A stretch of 64,000 nucleotides of DNA from Cepaea nemoralis (Eukaryota; Mollusca; Gastropoda; Stylommatophora; Helicidae), in assembly GCA_014155875.1 (NCBI GenBank), contig JACEFZ010017682.1, positions 27,043 through 91,042 of the forward strand, given 5' to 3'. Position 1 is the stretch's first letter; every line of letters begins with the position of its first letter. A program made the translations under genes and the position numbers. The notes under the pieces were generated by a model. That model did no database searches, was not told where the DNA came from, and worked only from the letters and a program-made list of their open reading frames with translations. Below, piece after piece: positions 31,770 to 42,008 of this stretch.

Positions 31770-33430
31770 TGTGAGGAAGCGTGAGTGTATGTGGAGGATG
31801 TGTGTGAGTGTGGGGATATGTGTGGGTGGGGGGTGTGTGGGTGGGGGTATGCATTTGGATGGGTTGGGGTGTGTGGGTTTTGGTGGGTAGTGATATTTGT
31901 GGGTGTTGGTGGGATGTGTGGATGGATGTGTGGGGGTGAAAGTACGGGTGTTGGAATGGGTGTGGGGGATGTGTGTATGGGTGGGAGGATATGTGTATGG
32001 GACGGATGCAGGGTATGTGTGTTTATGTGGGTGGAGATGTGCGGATGGTTTGAGGAAGATGTGTGGGAGGCGGGGTTGTGTGGGTAGGGGATTGTGTTGG
32101 GTGGATTTGGGATGGAAGGGCGGATGGGGAGAAGTGTATGGTGTGTGGGTTTGAGATATGTGTGCGGTGTGTTGGTGGGGGATGTGTGAATGATGTGTGG
32201 GTGGAGGGTATGTTTGTGGTGGTATGGGTGGAGGATAGTGTGTGGTGTAGGGGATGTGTGTGATGGGTGTGGGGAATGTGCGTATGGGTGGGGTATATGT
32301 GTGGGTGAGCAGGGGATTGTGGTGGTTGGGGGAAGTATGTGGGGGAGTGTGTGTGGGAGATGTGTGTATGTGGATGGGGAATGTGTGGGTGGGGGTGTGT
32401 GAGTGGCTTAGGGATGTGTAGGTGGGTGAGGGAGTTGTATGTGTCGGGGTGGGATGTGTGAGTGGGTGGAGGATGTGTGTGGGGGTAGGGGTATTGTGAT
32501 CGAGAGATGTTTGGTTGGGAGTGGGTTGGTGGGGTGTGTGGGTGCGTAGTGGAGGATGTGTGAGTGAGTGTCTGTTGGTGGACGGGTAGGGAATGCGTGT
32601 GTGGGTGGGGAGAGGTGTGTGGTGTGTTGGTTGGTGATATTGTGTGGGTGAGGTATGTGTGAGTGGGTGGGGGATTTTTGTGGTGTGTGAGTGGGGGTAT
32701 GTGGGGTGGATGGGTAAGGGTATCTGTGTGGGTGTGGGTGGGATTATTTTGTGGTATCTGGGTGGGGGATATGTGTGTGGTGTGTAAGTGGGGATGTGGT
32801 GGTGAGGGATATGTGTGTGTGTGGTGCGTGGGTTGGGAATAGTGCGTGGTAGGAGGTGTATGTGATGTGCGGGTGGGGGATTGTGCGGGTGGGGGATTGT
32901 GTGGTGGGGGATTAGGTTAAGGCATGTGTGGGTGGGTGGAAGTTGTATGTGTGGGTGGTGGTGTGTGTGTGAGTGGATTGGGGATGTATGGGTGGTTAGG
33001 GAGATGTGTGTGGGGGGGGGGGGGGGTAGGGACATGTCAGTTGGTGGGGATGTGTGTGTATGGTTTGTGGATGTGTGAGTGGATGTGCGATGTGTGGGTT
33101 GGTGGGGGATTGTGGGTGGGGAATATGTTGTCGATGGAGATGTGGCTGGGGGAAGGGTGGTTTGAGGTGTGGGTGGGGAGAGGATGTGTGGGGTAGAATG
33201 TGGATGGGCGTGGGATGTGTGGGTTGGTGGGGTGGCGAGTGTGTTTTGGTTGGGGGATCAGGTGAGGGCAGTGTGTGTGGGTGGGGGATGTGCGGGAGGG
33301 GGATGGGTCGGTTGGTGGGGTATGTATGTGTCCCTTGGTGTGCGTGTGTGTCGGTAGGTGGGGGTGTGTATGTGTCCCTTGGTGCGCATGTGTGTGGGTA
33401 GGTGGGGGTGTTGTGTGGGTGGGGTGATGT
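31770..33430. repeat. G/T-rich degenerate tandem repeat, copy 2
   Basis: Duplicate of 28090-29770, including the long G run (about 33013-33026). A missing 11-base piece near 33231 and one-base differences in G-runs distinguish it. The 431-codon stop-free frame on its minus strand comes only from the C/A-rich composition. Confidence 0.9.
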
Positions 33431-33439
33431 ATGGATAGG

Positions 33440-33640
33440 TGGGAGATGGGCTTCATAACATGGTAATTAGCCTTGTTTATGTTTACAACATTCATTTCAC
33501 AATGTTTATTTTTCTTCCTATGTAAATGTATAATGCTCTTGATGAACGAAAGACGAGTGATTGGAAGGGCCGAATGTAAGACGGGCCTGCGCGCCCAATT
33601 TGTGACCCTAATAAAGTTGATTTGATTTGATTTGATTTGA
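33440..33640 (+). mobile_element. LINE 3' end with (TTGAT)n tail, duplicated copy
   Basis: Same sequence as 29780-29978, including AATAAAG and the TTGAT tail running into the satellite. Confidence 0.7.
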
Positions 33641-35190
33641 TATTGGAATACATTACTGACTGTCCTGGTATTGGAATACATTACTGACTGCCCTGATATT
33701 GGAATACATTACTGACTGTCCTGATATTGGAATACATTATTGACTGTCCTTATATTGGAATACATCTTTAACTGCCATGATATTGGAATACATTATTGAT
33801 TGTCCTGATATTAGAATACATCGCTAACTGTCCTGATAATGGAATGCATTACTGACTGTCCTGATATTGGAATACATCTCTAACTGTCCTGATAATGGAA
33901 TGCATTACTGACTGCCCTGATATTGTAATACATTACTGACTGTCCTGATATTGTAATACATTACTGACTGTCCTGATATTGTAATACATTACTGACTGTC
34001 CTGATATTGGATCTCATTATTGACTGTCCTGATATTGGAATACATCTTTACTTGCCCTGATATTGGAATACACCTTTACCTGCCCTGATATTGGAATACA
34101 TTACTGACTGTCCTGATATTGGAATACATTACTGACTGTCCTGATATTGGAACTCATTATCGACCGTCCTGATATTGAATACATCTTTACCTGGCCTGAT
34201 ATTGGAATACATTACTGACTGTCCTGATATTGAAATACATCTCTAACTGCCCTGATATTGGAATACATTACTGATTGCCCTGATATTGGAATACATTACT
34301 GATTGCCCTGATATTATAACTCATTACTGACTGTCCTGATATTGGAATAATCTTTACCTGCTCTGATATTGGAATACATCTCTAACTGTCCTGATATTGG
34401 AATACATTACTGACTGCCCTGATATTGGAACTCATTACTGACTGCCCTGATATTGGAATGCATTACTCACTGTCCTGATATTGGAATACATTACTGACTG
34501 CCCTGATATTGGAATACATCTCTAACTGTCCTGATAGTGGAATACATTACTGACTGCCCTGATATTGGAACTCATTACTGACTGCCCTGATTTTGGAATG
34601 CATTACTCACTGTCCTGATATTGGAATACATTACTGACTGTCTTGATATTGGAATACATTACTGACTGTCTTGATATTGGAATACATTACTGACTGCCCT
34701 GATATTGGAATACATCTCTAACTGTCCTGATATTGGAATACATTACTGACTGCCCTGATATTGGAAGTCATTACTGACTGCCCTGATATTGGAATGCATT
34801 ACTGACTGCCCTGATATTGGAATACATTACTGACTGTCCTGATATTGGAATACATCTCTAACTGTCGTCATGTTGGAATACATTACTGACTGCCCTGATA
34901 TTGGAATATATTACTGACTGCCCTGATATTGGAATACATCTCTAACTGTCCTGATATTGGAACTCATTACTGACTGCCCTGATATTGGAATGCATTACTG
35001 ACTGCCCTGATATTGGAATACATTACTGACTGTCCTGATATTGGAATACATTACTGACTGTCCTGATATTGGAATACATTACTAACTGTCCTGATATTAG
35101 AATACATTACTGAATGCCCTGATATTGGTATACATCTCTAACTGCCGTCATGTTGGAATACATTACTGACTGTCCTGATATTGGAATACA
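33640..35190. repeat. 28-bp satellite, block 3 (about 55 units)
   Basis: Same satellite. After ~34265 the units differ from the other blocks (more TACTGACTGCCC and AACTCATTACTG variants), so this part lies outside the 3.66-kb duplication. It stops abruptly at ~35188 (GGAATACAGGACAGATTGTC). Confidence 0.95.
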
Positions 35191-36027
35191 GGACAGATTG
35201 TCTTGACAGTGCTGCAGTGCCTCTGCAACCAGACTTCTTTGAGTATTCTTACGATCTCCCATCTTGGGTTGTCTTGTGGTCTTTCATGTTGGATACATCA
35301 TTTGTTGATCTCCCATCTTGGGTGCATGTTTTGTTGGTCTCCCATCCTGGATACATCTTGTAACAACTGGTCTTCATAACTGTTTTCTTCTTCCTTGTTA
35401 TCCCTTGACAGGTTATGAAGACCTTTCTAGACAAGGCGTCTGTGTGGAATGTGGACCAGTTAATTGTCTCTGTTATTCCACCAATCCAATGCTTTTGGTT
35501 CCTGCCATAATCCACTTTCTGTTGTCTCATGACCCTTCTTGTGTTTTGTGCCATGCCCCAACTCTACAAGTGTCTGCAGATTTGAACCTAATCCTTCTGT
35601 CTCCAGCTATCAGTGATACTTCCTCTGCTTGTTTGTTATTCTGCAAGTGGGGCACAGACTATTCCCTAACTAATGTTAAGCCCTCTTATTTGCCTCCCTG
35701 TCCTCCCCACATTATTCATCAGTCTCCAATTCTCTGCTCCATGTGTGTTGAAGTCTCTCTCTCTCTCGCTCTATTTGGTTTATCCTGTGGGATATAGACA
35801 AGGGACTTTCTAGTTGTACTGTTCTCATGTTTTCTGACTATGTTCACCAGCATCTGTTCTCCATCTCTTGGTTCAGGGGTATTTCAGTTCTCAGCCAGTT
35901 CCACATTGGGCATTCTCTCTTAGCCTTGTAGTCCTTATATTCTGCAAAGACATCAGTCAATGAATGGCTGCAGCTGACTAGTTATCTGTTCTCATCATGC
36001 GGCTCTTTCCTGTAGAGATGCACTTAC
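35190..36027. other. Intron stretch without an assignable gene
   Basis: The left part has a loose ~35-bp repeat (TCTCCCATCTTGGGT) at 35255-35355. A pyrimidine-rich segment with CTCTCTCTCTCGCTC follows near 35757. Frames of 100-159 codons occur on both strands but show no motif I recognise, and the plus frame lacks coding character. It belongs to the intron between TPR exons 5 and 6. Confidence 0.5.
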
Positions 36028-36105
36028 TTGAAGGAAATGCCAGCTTCCAGCATCAGTGATGGCTTCCACATTGGTGGAGTTGAACTGTATGGCTTTCTCT
36101 ATGGC
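36028..36105 (-). CDS. TPR-repeat protein, exon 5 of those seen
   Basis: A 78-bp exon, phase 0 to 0, acceptor TACTGGTATTGCAG and donor GTAAGTGC. It encodes AIEKAIQFNSTNVEAITDAG SWHFLQ in 26 residues: the second helix of one TPR (A-x-x-KAIQFN) and the first helix of the next. It continues directly from exon 4 (36937-37062) and into exon 6 (26185-26313). Confidence 0.85.
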
Positions 36106-36106
36106 C

Positions 36107-36640
36107 TGCAATACCAGTAGAACATGGTCAACTTCTCAATCATCTACAATACAAGTAGAATATGGTCAACTTCTCAATCATCTACAAGTAGAACATGGTC
36201 AACTTCTCAATCATCTACAATACAAGTAAAACATGGTCAACTTCTCACTGAACTACAATACAAGTAGAACATGGTCAACTTCTCAATCATCTACAATACA
36301 AGTAGAACATGGTCAACTTCTCAATCATCCACAATACAAGTAGAATATGGTCAACTTCTCAATCATCTACAATACAAGTAGAACATGGTCAACTTCTCAA
36401 TCATCTACAATACAAGTAGAACATGGTCAACTTCTCAATCATCTACAATACAAGTAGAACATGGTCAACTTCTCAATCATCTACAATACCAGTAGAGCAT
36501 GGTAAACTTCTCAATCATCTACAATACCAGTAGAGCATGGTAAACTTCTCAATCATCTACAATACCAGTAGAGCATGGTAAACTTCTCAATCATCTACAA
36601 TACCAGTAGAGCATGGTAAACTTCACACTGATGTACACTG
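36107..36640 (-). repeat. 38-bp minisatellite copying the TPR exon 5 acceptor
   Basis: About 14 units of ~38 bp start at the acceptor of exon 5. On the minus strand each unit carries CTACTTGTATTGTAG (or CTACTGGTATTGTAG); the real acceptor reads CTACTGGTATTGCAG before GCC. The preceding GAGAAGTTGACCATGTT is also shared. Each unit is therefore a possible upstream 3' splice site. Confidence 0.88.
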
Positions 36641-36679
36641 AAGCTGTGACATGGTGAACCTGGCAAGTCACTGCTAGCA

Positions 36680-36800
36680 TGGTACACCACCCACATATAG
36701 ACCAGTGATACACCACCCACATATAGACCAGTGATACACCACCCACATATAGACCAGTGATATACCACCCACATATAGACTAGTGATACACCACCCATAT
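36680..36800. repeat. 26-bp minisatellite (about 5 units)
   Basis: Units ACACCACCCACATATAGACC plus AGTGAT. It lies between the acceptor-type array and the donor-type array, so the whole intron between TPR exons 4 and 5 is made of three arrays. Confidence 0.92.
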
Positions 36801-36805
36801 GTATA

Positions 36806-36936
36806 TACTATCGCACACAACGCACCTGGAGTGCACACAACAAACCTGGAACACACACAACACACATGGAGCGCACACAACAAACCTGGAACACACACAA
36901 CACACATGGAGCGCACCTAGTGCGCACACAACGCAC
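36806..36936 (-). repeat. ~20-bp minisatellite copying the TPR exon 4 donor
   Basis: On the minus strand the exon ends CGCTCCAG with donor GTGCGTTGTG. The adjacent array repeats GCGCTCCATGTGTGTTGTGT, TGTTCCAGGTTTGTTGTGTG and, at its far end, CTCCAGGTGCGTTGTGTG, which is identical to the real junction. About seven units. Confidence 0.85.
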
Positions 36937-37062
36937 CTGGAGCGCATTGACGGGCTCGTTGATGTGTCTGTAGACCTCGCCCAGATCACGGTACAGATCA
37001 CTCAGGGAGTTGTCTCCCACAGCTTCGAGAAGATGAATGACGTCTCGGATGTGCTGGAGTGC
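36937..37062 (-). CDS. TPR-repeat protein, exon 4 of those seen
   Basis: 126 bp, phase 0 to 0, acceptor CCCATTCTAG and donor GTGCGT. It encodes ALQHIRDVIHLLEAVGDNSL SDLYRDLGEVYRHINEPVNALQ in 42 residues, with a full TPR hairpin (LYRDLGEVYRHINEPVNALQ: Leu/Gly/Tyr spacing of helix A, Ala in helix B). On its 5' side (plus 37080-37145) is an ATGATG-type microsatellite. Confidence 0.87.
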
Positions 37063-37204
37063 CTAGAATGGGAAACTATGTTGGAGATGACATAGATGAG
37101 ACATAGATGATGATGGTGATGATATAGATGATGATGGCGAGGATTAACGTGATAGAATGTGCCAGATGTAACAATAAATAAACAATAGAGTGTCACACCA
37201 CAGT

Positions 37205-38370
37205 GGTGAACTCTTCAGCAATTTGTTTACATGTAAAGTGACCCACTCTCTGCACGTGGTGTATTTCTTTACATGTGAAGTGACCCACTCTCTGGTGAAG
37301 TGACCCACTCTCTGCATGTGGTGTATTTGTTTACATGTGAAGTGACCCACTCTCTGGTGAATCTGACCCCACTCTCTGGGGAAGTGATCCACTCTCCTGG
37401 TGGAAGTGACCCACTCTCTGCCTGTGGTGTAGTTCTCTTACTGGTGAAAGTGAGCCACTCTCTGGTGAAGTTGACCCCACCTCTGCACGTGGTGTATTTC
37501 TTTACATGTGAAGTGACCCACTCTCTGGTGAAGTGACCCACTCTCTGCATGTGGTGTATTTCTTTACTGGTGAAGTGACCCACTCTCTGGTGAAGTGACC
37601 CACTCTCTGCACGTGGTGTATTTCTTTACATGTGAAGTGACCCACTCTCTGGTGAAGTGACCCACTCTCTGGTGAAGTGACTCACTCTCTGGTGAAGAGA
37701 CCCACTCTCTGCACGTGGTGTATTTCTTTACATGTGAAGTGACCCACTCTCTGGTGAAGTGACCCACTCTCTGCACGTGGTGTATTTCTTTACATGTGAA
37801 GTGACCCACTCTCTGGTGAAGTGACCCACTCTCTGCACGTGGTGTATTTCTTTACTGGTGAAGTGACCCACTCTCTGGTGAAGTGACCCACTCTCTGCAT
37901 GTGGTGTATTTGTTTACATGTGAAGTGACCCACTCTCTGGTGAAGTGACTCACTCTCTGGTGAAGTGACCCACTCTGGTGAAGTGACCCACTCTCTGCAC
38001 GTGGTGTATTGTTTACATGTGAAGTGACCCACTCTCTGGTGAAGTGACCCACTCTCTGCACGTGGTTTATTTGTTTACATGTGAAGTGACCCACTCTCTG
38101 GTGAAGTGACCCACTCTCTGGTGAAGTGACCCACTCTGGTGAAGTGACCCACTCTCTGCACGTGGTGCATTTGTTTACATGTGAAGTGACCCACTCTCTG
38201 GTGAAGTGACCCACTCTCTGCACGTGGTTTATTTGTTTACATGTGAAGTGACCCACTCTCTGGTGAAGTGACCCACTCTCTGGTGAAGTGACCCACTCTC
38301 TGCACGTGATGCATTTGTTTACATGTGAAGTGACCCACTCTCTGGTGAAGTGACCCACTATCTGCACGTG
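37205..38370. repeat. Compound minisatellite of ~20-bp and ~42-bp units
   Basis: The short unit is GTGAAGTGACCCACTCTCTG. The long unit adds CACGTGGTGTATTTCTTTACAT. They alternate in irregular order over 1.2 kb within the intron between TPR exons 3 and 4. No splice-site copy is obvious in this one. Confidence 0.93.
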
Positions 38371-38429
38371 GTGTATTTGCTAACAAACAGATGAATAAAC
38401 ATGTCTCTTACATCTGTGTAATTGTTCTC

Positions 38430-39858
38430 TTATCACCGTCGTCGTGTATCTGAACCCTTATTTCTGTTTATCTGTTCCCCTACCTCCGTCTTATCTGTTC
38501 CCTTACCTCCGTGTATCTGTTCCCTCACCTCTTTGTATCTGTTCCCTTACATCTGGGTATCTGTTCCCTTACCTCTGGGTATCTGCTTCCTTACTCCTGT
38601 GTATATGTTACCCACCTCCGTGTATCCGTTCCATTACCTCTGTGCATCTGTTTCCTTACCACTGTATATCTGTTTCCTTACCACTGTATATCTGTTTCCT
38701 TACCACTGTATATCTGTTTCCTTACCACTGTATATCTGTTGCCTTACCACTGTATATCTGTTTCCTTACCACTGTATATCTGTTTCCTTACCACTGTGTA
38801 TCTGTTGCCTTACCACTGTATATCTGTTTCCTTACCACTGTATATCTGTTTCCTTACCACTGTGTATCTGTTGCTTTACCTCTGTTATCTGTTCCATTAC
38901 CTCTGTTATCTGTTCCCTTACCTCTGTGTATCTGCCCCCTTACCTCCTATATCTGTTCCCTTATCTCTGTGTATCTGTTCCCTTACTCCTGTGTATCTGT
39001 TATCCACCTCCATGTATCTGTTCCTTTGCCTCTGTGTATCTATTCCCTTACCTCTGTGTATCTGTTCTCTTACCTGTATGTATATTTTACCTTACCTCTG
39101 TGTATCTGTTCCCTTACCTCTGTTTATCTGTTTCCTTACCTCTGTGTATCTGTTCCACACCTCCGTCTTATCTGTTCCCTTACCTCCACATATCTGTTCC
39201 CTTACTCCCGTGTATATGTTACCTCACCTATGTGTCTCTGTTACCATATCTCTGTGTATCTGTTCCCTTACCTCTGGGTATCTGTTCCCTTACCTCTGGG
39301 TATCCGTTCCGTTACCTCTGTGCATCTGTTTCCTTACCACTGTATCTGTTCCCTTACCTCTGTTATCTGTTCCCTTACCTCTGTTATCTGTTCCCTTACC
39401 TCTGAATTTGTTCCCTTACCTATGTGTATCTGCTCCCTTACATCCTATATCTGTTCCCTTACCTCTGTGTATCTGTTCTCTTACTCCTGTGTATCTGTTA
39501 TCTACCTCCATGTATCTGTTCCTTTGTCTCTGTGTATCTGTTCCCTTACCTCTGCATATCTGTTCCATTACCTCTGTGTATTTGTTCCCCACCTCCGCAT
39601 ATCTGTTCCCTTACTTCTATGTATATGTTACCTTACCTCTGTGTATCTGTTCCCCACCTCCGTGTTATCTGTTCCTTACCTCTGCGTATCTGTTTTCTTA
39701 CCTCTGTGTATCTGTTTCCTTACTCTGTGTATGTTTCATTTCCACCGTACATCAGTTCCCTTACCTCTGTATCTATTACCCTACCTCTGTGTATCTGTTC
39801 CCTTACCTCAGTGTATCTGTTCCCTTACCTCTGTGTATCTGTTACTTTACCTCTATGT
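38430..39858 (-). repeat. 22-bp minisatellite copying the TPR exon 3 donor (left part)
   Basis: About 65 units of 22 bp. On the minus strand the unit contains CAGATACACAGAGGTAAG; exon 3 ends CAGATACACGGAG with donor GTAAG. The array thus repeats the last 13 exon bases plus the donor, giving dozens of near-consensus 5' splice sites. Local variants (TATACAGTGGTAAG) form blocks. It is split from its right part (43990-44187) by the LINE insertion; the last 10 bp (39849-39858) are one copy of that LINE's target-site duplication. Confidence 0.9.
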
Positions 39859-39872
39859 TGTTGTTTGTCCCA

Positions 39873-41519
39873 TCAAGAATGATGATGACCATTCATTTCA
39901 TCCAGTGGGGTTGAAGGTGTGGAGCCGTGGGTTCTAAGATGGCTGATAAGGCCTATTTTGGCTCGAAATGTTATTTGACAATGTGGGCAAAGAATGCTTG
40001 ACGTCTCTGGAGGAGGATTTCCTGCAGTGGTTTTTCTGTCCTGCCTTTTCTTCACAGCTCTTGCAGTCCTGGTTGCCTCACATATGACTGCACCTTTGCG
40101 CAATGATGCACGCCACGAATTTCGGTCTCTGGCTGCAGCCTCCCAGGTGTCATGATGAATTCCAAAAGCATTCAGTGAAATTTTCAGAGTGTCTTTAAAA
40201 CGTTTCCTCTGGCCACCTTGAGAGGGTTTACCACAACGCAGTTCGCTGTAAAAAATTCGTTTAGGGAGCCTGTGATCTGGCATGCGAGTCAAGTGACCAG
40301 CCCAGCGAATCTGATTCTTCATCAGTAGATTGTGGATACTGGGCATGGATGCTCTTTCTAGGACTTCAGTGTCTGGAATCTTGTCTTGCCATTTAATCTT
40401 CAGTAGCTTCCTTAGGCAGACTGTGTGGAAGTGGTTTAATTTCCTAGCGTGTCGCTGATAAACAGTCCAGGTTTCACAAGCATATAGCAGTGTGGATAAT
40501 ACAACTGCTTTGTAGACTTTTAGCTTTGTTTGCAGGCTTATTCCAGTTCTGTCCCACACATTCTTGTACAGTCTGCCAAAGGCTGCACTGGCCTTGGAGA
40601 TTCTTGCATTCACTTCGTCATCGATTGTGGCAGCTTGTGACACAGTGCTGCCAAGATAGGTGAATTTGTCCACAACACTTAGTCTATGATCATTCACTTT
40701 GATATTCGGCACAGTGTGATTATTCCCTGGAGCTGGCTGGTACATAACTACAGTCTTCTCCAAGTTGATATTGAGCCCAAAGTTGGCACAGGCATGTGAG
40801 AAAGCTGAAACATTATGTTGCATGTCCGTCTCTGAGTTGGCGTATAGAGCGCAATCATCAGCAAACAGGAGCTCTCTGACGGTGCCGCTGTTAATTTTGG
40901 TTTTAGCTTTCAGCCTTCTGAGATTGAATAACTTTCCATCCATACGGTAGTTGATGTCTATTCCAATGTCGTCGTTCTCGAAGGCATTCATCAACATGGC
41001 TGAAAACATGAGGCTGAACAGTGTTGGTGCCAGGACACATCCTTGCTTCACTCCATTGGTGACAGGAAAGGGTTCAGACAGTTCACCATTTTCCTGTACT
41101 CTTGCCTGCATGCCGTCATGAAATAGCCGCACTATTTGGACAAACTTTCGTGGACAGCCATATTTTGCCATAATCTTCCACAGTCCTTCTCTGCTGACTG
41201 TATCAAAAGCCTTGGTAAGGTCAATGAAAGTGGAGAACATTTCGCAGTTCTGTTCCTGACATTTCTCTTGCAGCTGCCTTGCAGCGAAAATCATGTCAAC
41301 AGTTCCACGTTCTTTTCTGAAGCCACATTGACTCTCAGGAAGAAGACCTTGATCGAGATGGGCTGTGAGGCGATTGAGAAGAATTCTGGCGAGTATCTTC
41401 CCTGCAATTGAAAGCAAGGAGATGCCTCGGTGGTTGTCACAGGATTGGCGGTTTCCTTTACGTTTGTAAAGGTGGACTATTGACGCGTCCTTAAAATCTT
41501 GTGGCATGGTCTCGTTCAT
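39873..41519 (-). CDS. LINE ORF2, reverse transcriptase and C2H2-finger tail
   Basis: 548 codons. RT motifs in order: LYKRKGNRQSCDNHRGISLL, QCGFRKERGTVDMIF, TFIDLTKAFDTVSREGLW, NGVKQGCVLAPTLFSLMFSA, and the catalytic LLFADDCALYA. The thumb follows (KFTYLGSTVSQAATIDDEV, LLYACETWTVY, RWAGHLTRMPDHRLPK). The C-terminal end has CPHCQITFRAKIGLISHLRT then H, a CX2CX12HX3H zinc finger. It copies element RNA at the nicked target. The frame breaks just upstream at ~41600 cut it off from the endonuclease part; the first ATG here is internal to the polyprotein. Confidence 0.92.
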   Translation of the reverse strand: MNETMPQDFKDASIVHLYKRKGNRQSCDNHRGISLLSIAGKILARILLNRLTAHLDQGLLPESQCGFRKERGTVDMIFAARQLQEKCQEQNCEMFSTFIDLTKAFDTVSREGLWKIMAKYGCPRKFVQIVRLFHDGMQARVQENGELSEPFPVTNGVKQGCVLAPTLFSLMFSAMLMNAFENDDIGIDINYRMDGKLFNLRRLKAKTKINSGTVRELLFADDCALYANSETDMQHNVSAFSHACANFGLNINLEKTVVMYQPAPGNNHTVPNIKVNDHRLSVVDKFTYLGSTVSQAATIDDEVNARISKASAAFGRLYKNVWDRTGISLQTKLKVYKAVVLSTLLYACETWTVYQRHARKLNHFHTVCLRKLLKIKWQDKIPDTEVLERASMPSIHNLLMKNQIRWAGHLTRMPDHRLPKRIFYSELRCGKPSQGGQRKRFKDTLKISLNAFGIHHDTWEAAARDRNSWRASLRKGAVICEATRTARAVKKRQDRKTTAGNPPPETSSILCPHCQITFRAKIGLISHLRTHGSTPSTPLDEMNGHHHS

Positions 41520-42008
41520 CCATATGTTTGTGAAGACTTGGTGAAGCTGCTCTGTTAGGACCGGCCCACCTGCCTTGCATATCTCTGCTGGGATGGAGTC
41601 AGGACCAGGTGCCTCTCGCCGCTGGAGAGTTGCTGGATGGCTTTGTTTATTTCCACTATGGTTGGCAGGTCATCAAGAGTCTCATTGGTGGGAACTTGAG
41701 GAAGGCAGTTGATGGTTTCATCATCGAAGAAGGAAGTTGCATTTAAGATTTTGCTGAAATGCTCTGCCCAGCGTTGGAGGATTTCTTTCTTATCGGTGAC
41801 CAATGTTCCCCCAATCTGCACTGAGGAGGGGAACTATGCCTGGTGATGAAGGACCATAGACCGCTTTCAGTGAGTCGTAGAAGTTTTTCATATCATGTCT
41901 GTCAGCAAAGCCCTGAATTTCATCAGCTTTGCTGCTCAGCCAGGTGTCCCGCATGTGCCGAAGTTTCTGCTGCACTACTCTCTGAATGTTCTTGAAAGCA
42001 TCTTTTTT
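41520..42008 (-). pseudogene. LINE ORF2 linker between endonuclease and RT, frameshifted
   Basis: Two overlapping minus frames (41790-41975 and 41555-41821) carry the linker: RHMRDTWLSSKADEIQGFAD, then VTDKKEILQRWAEHFSKILN and TLDDLPTIVEINKAIQQLSS, usual before the RT of RTE-like LINEs. Each changes frame by a short indel. Confidence 0.8.

Larger units (their letters stand above)
30610..34265. repeat. 3.66-kb intronic duplication, copy 2
   Basis: Second copy of 26950-30600, differing by scattered small indels and a few substitutions. It is contiguous with copy 1 (tandem). Confidence 0.85.

Noticed and set aside
31740..33035. 431-codon Pro/Thr/His-rich frame on the minus strand
   Set aside because: It comes from the C/A-rich strand of the degenerate G/T repeat. 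The duplicated copy (28090-29770) does not keep the frame, so there is no sign of selection.
35249..35797. Overlapping frames of 101 (minus) and 159 (plus) codons as a gene
   Set aside because: No recognised motif, low-complexity pyrimidine content, and the location is inside the intron between TPR exons 5 and 6.
38422..39937. Plus-strand frames up to 497 codons of CICSLTSVYLFPYLC-type repeats
   Set aside because: A 22-bp repeat without stops read in all three frames. The sense strand for the host gene is minus.
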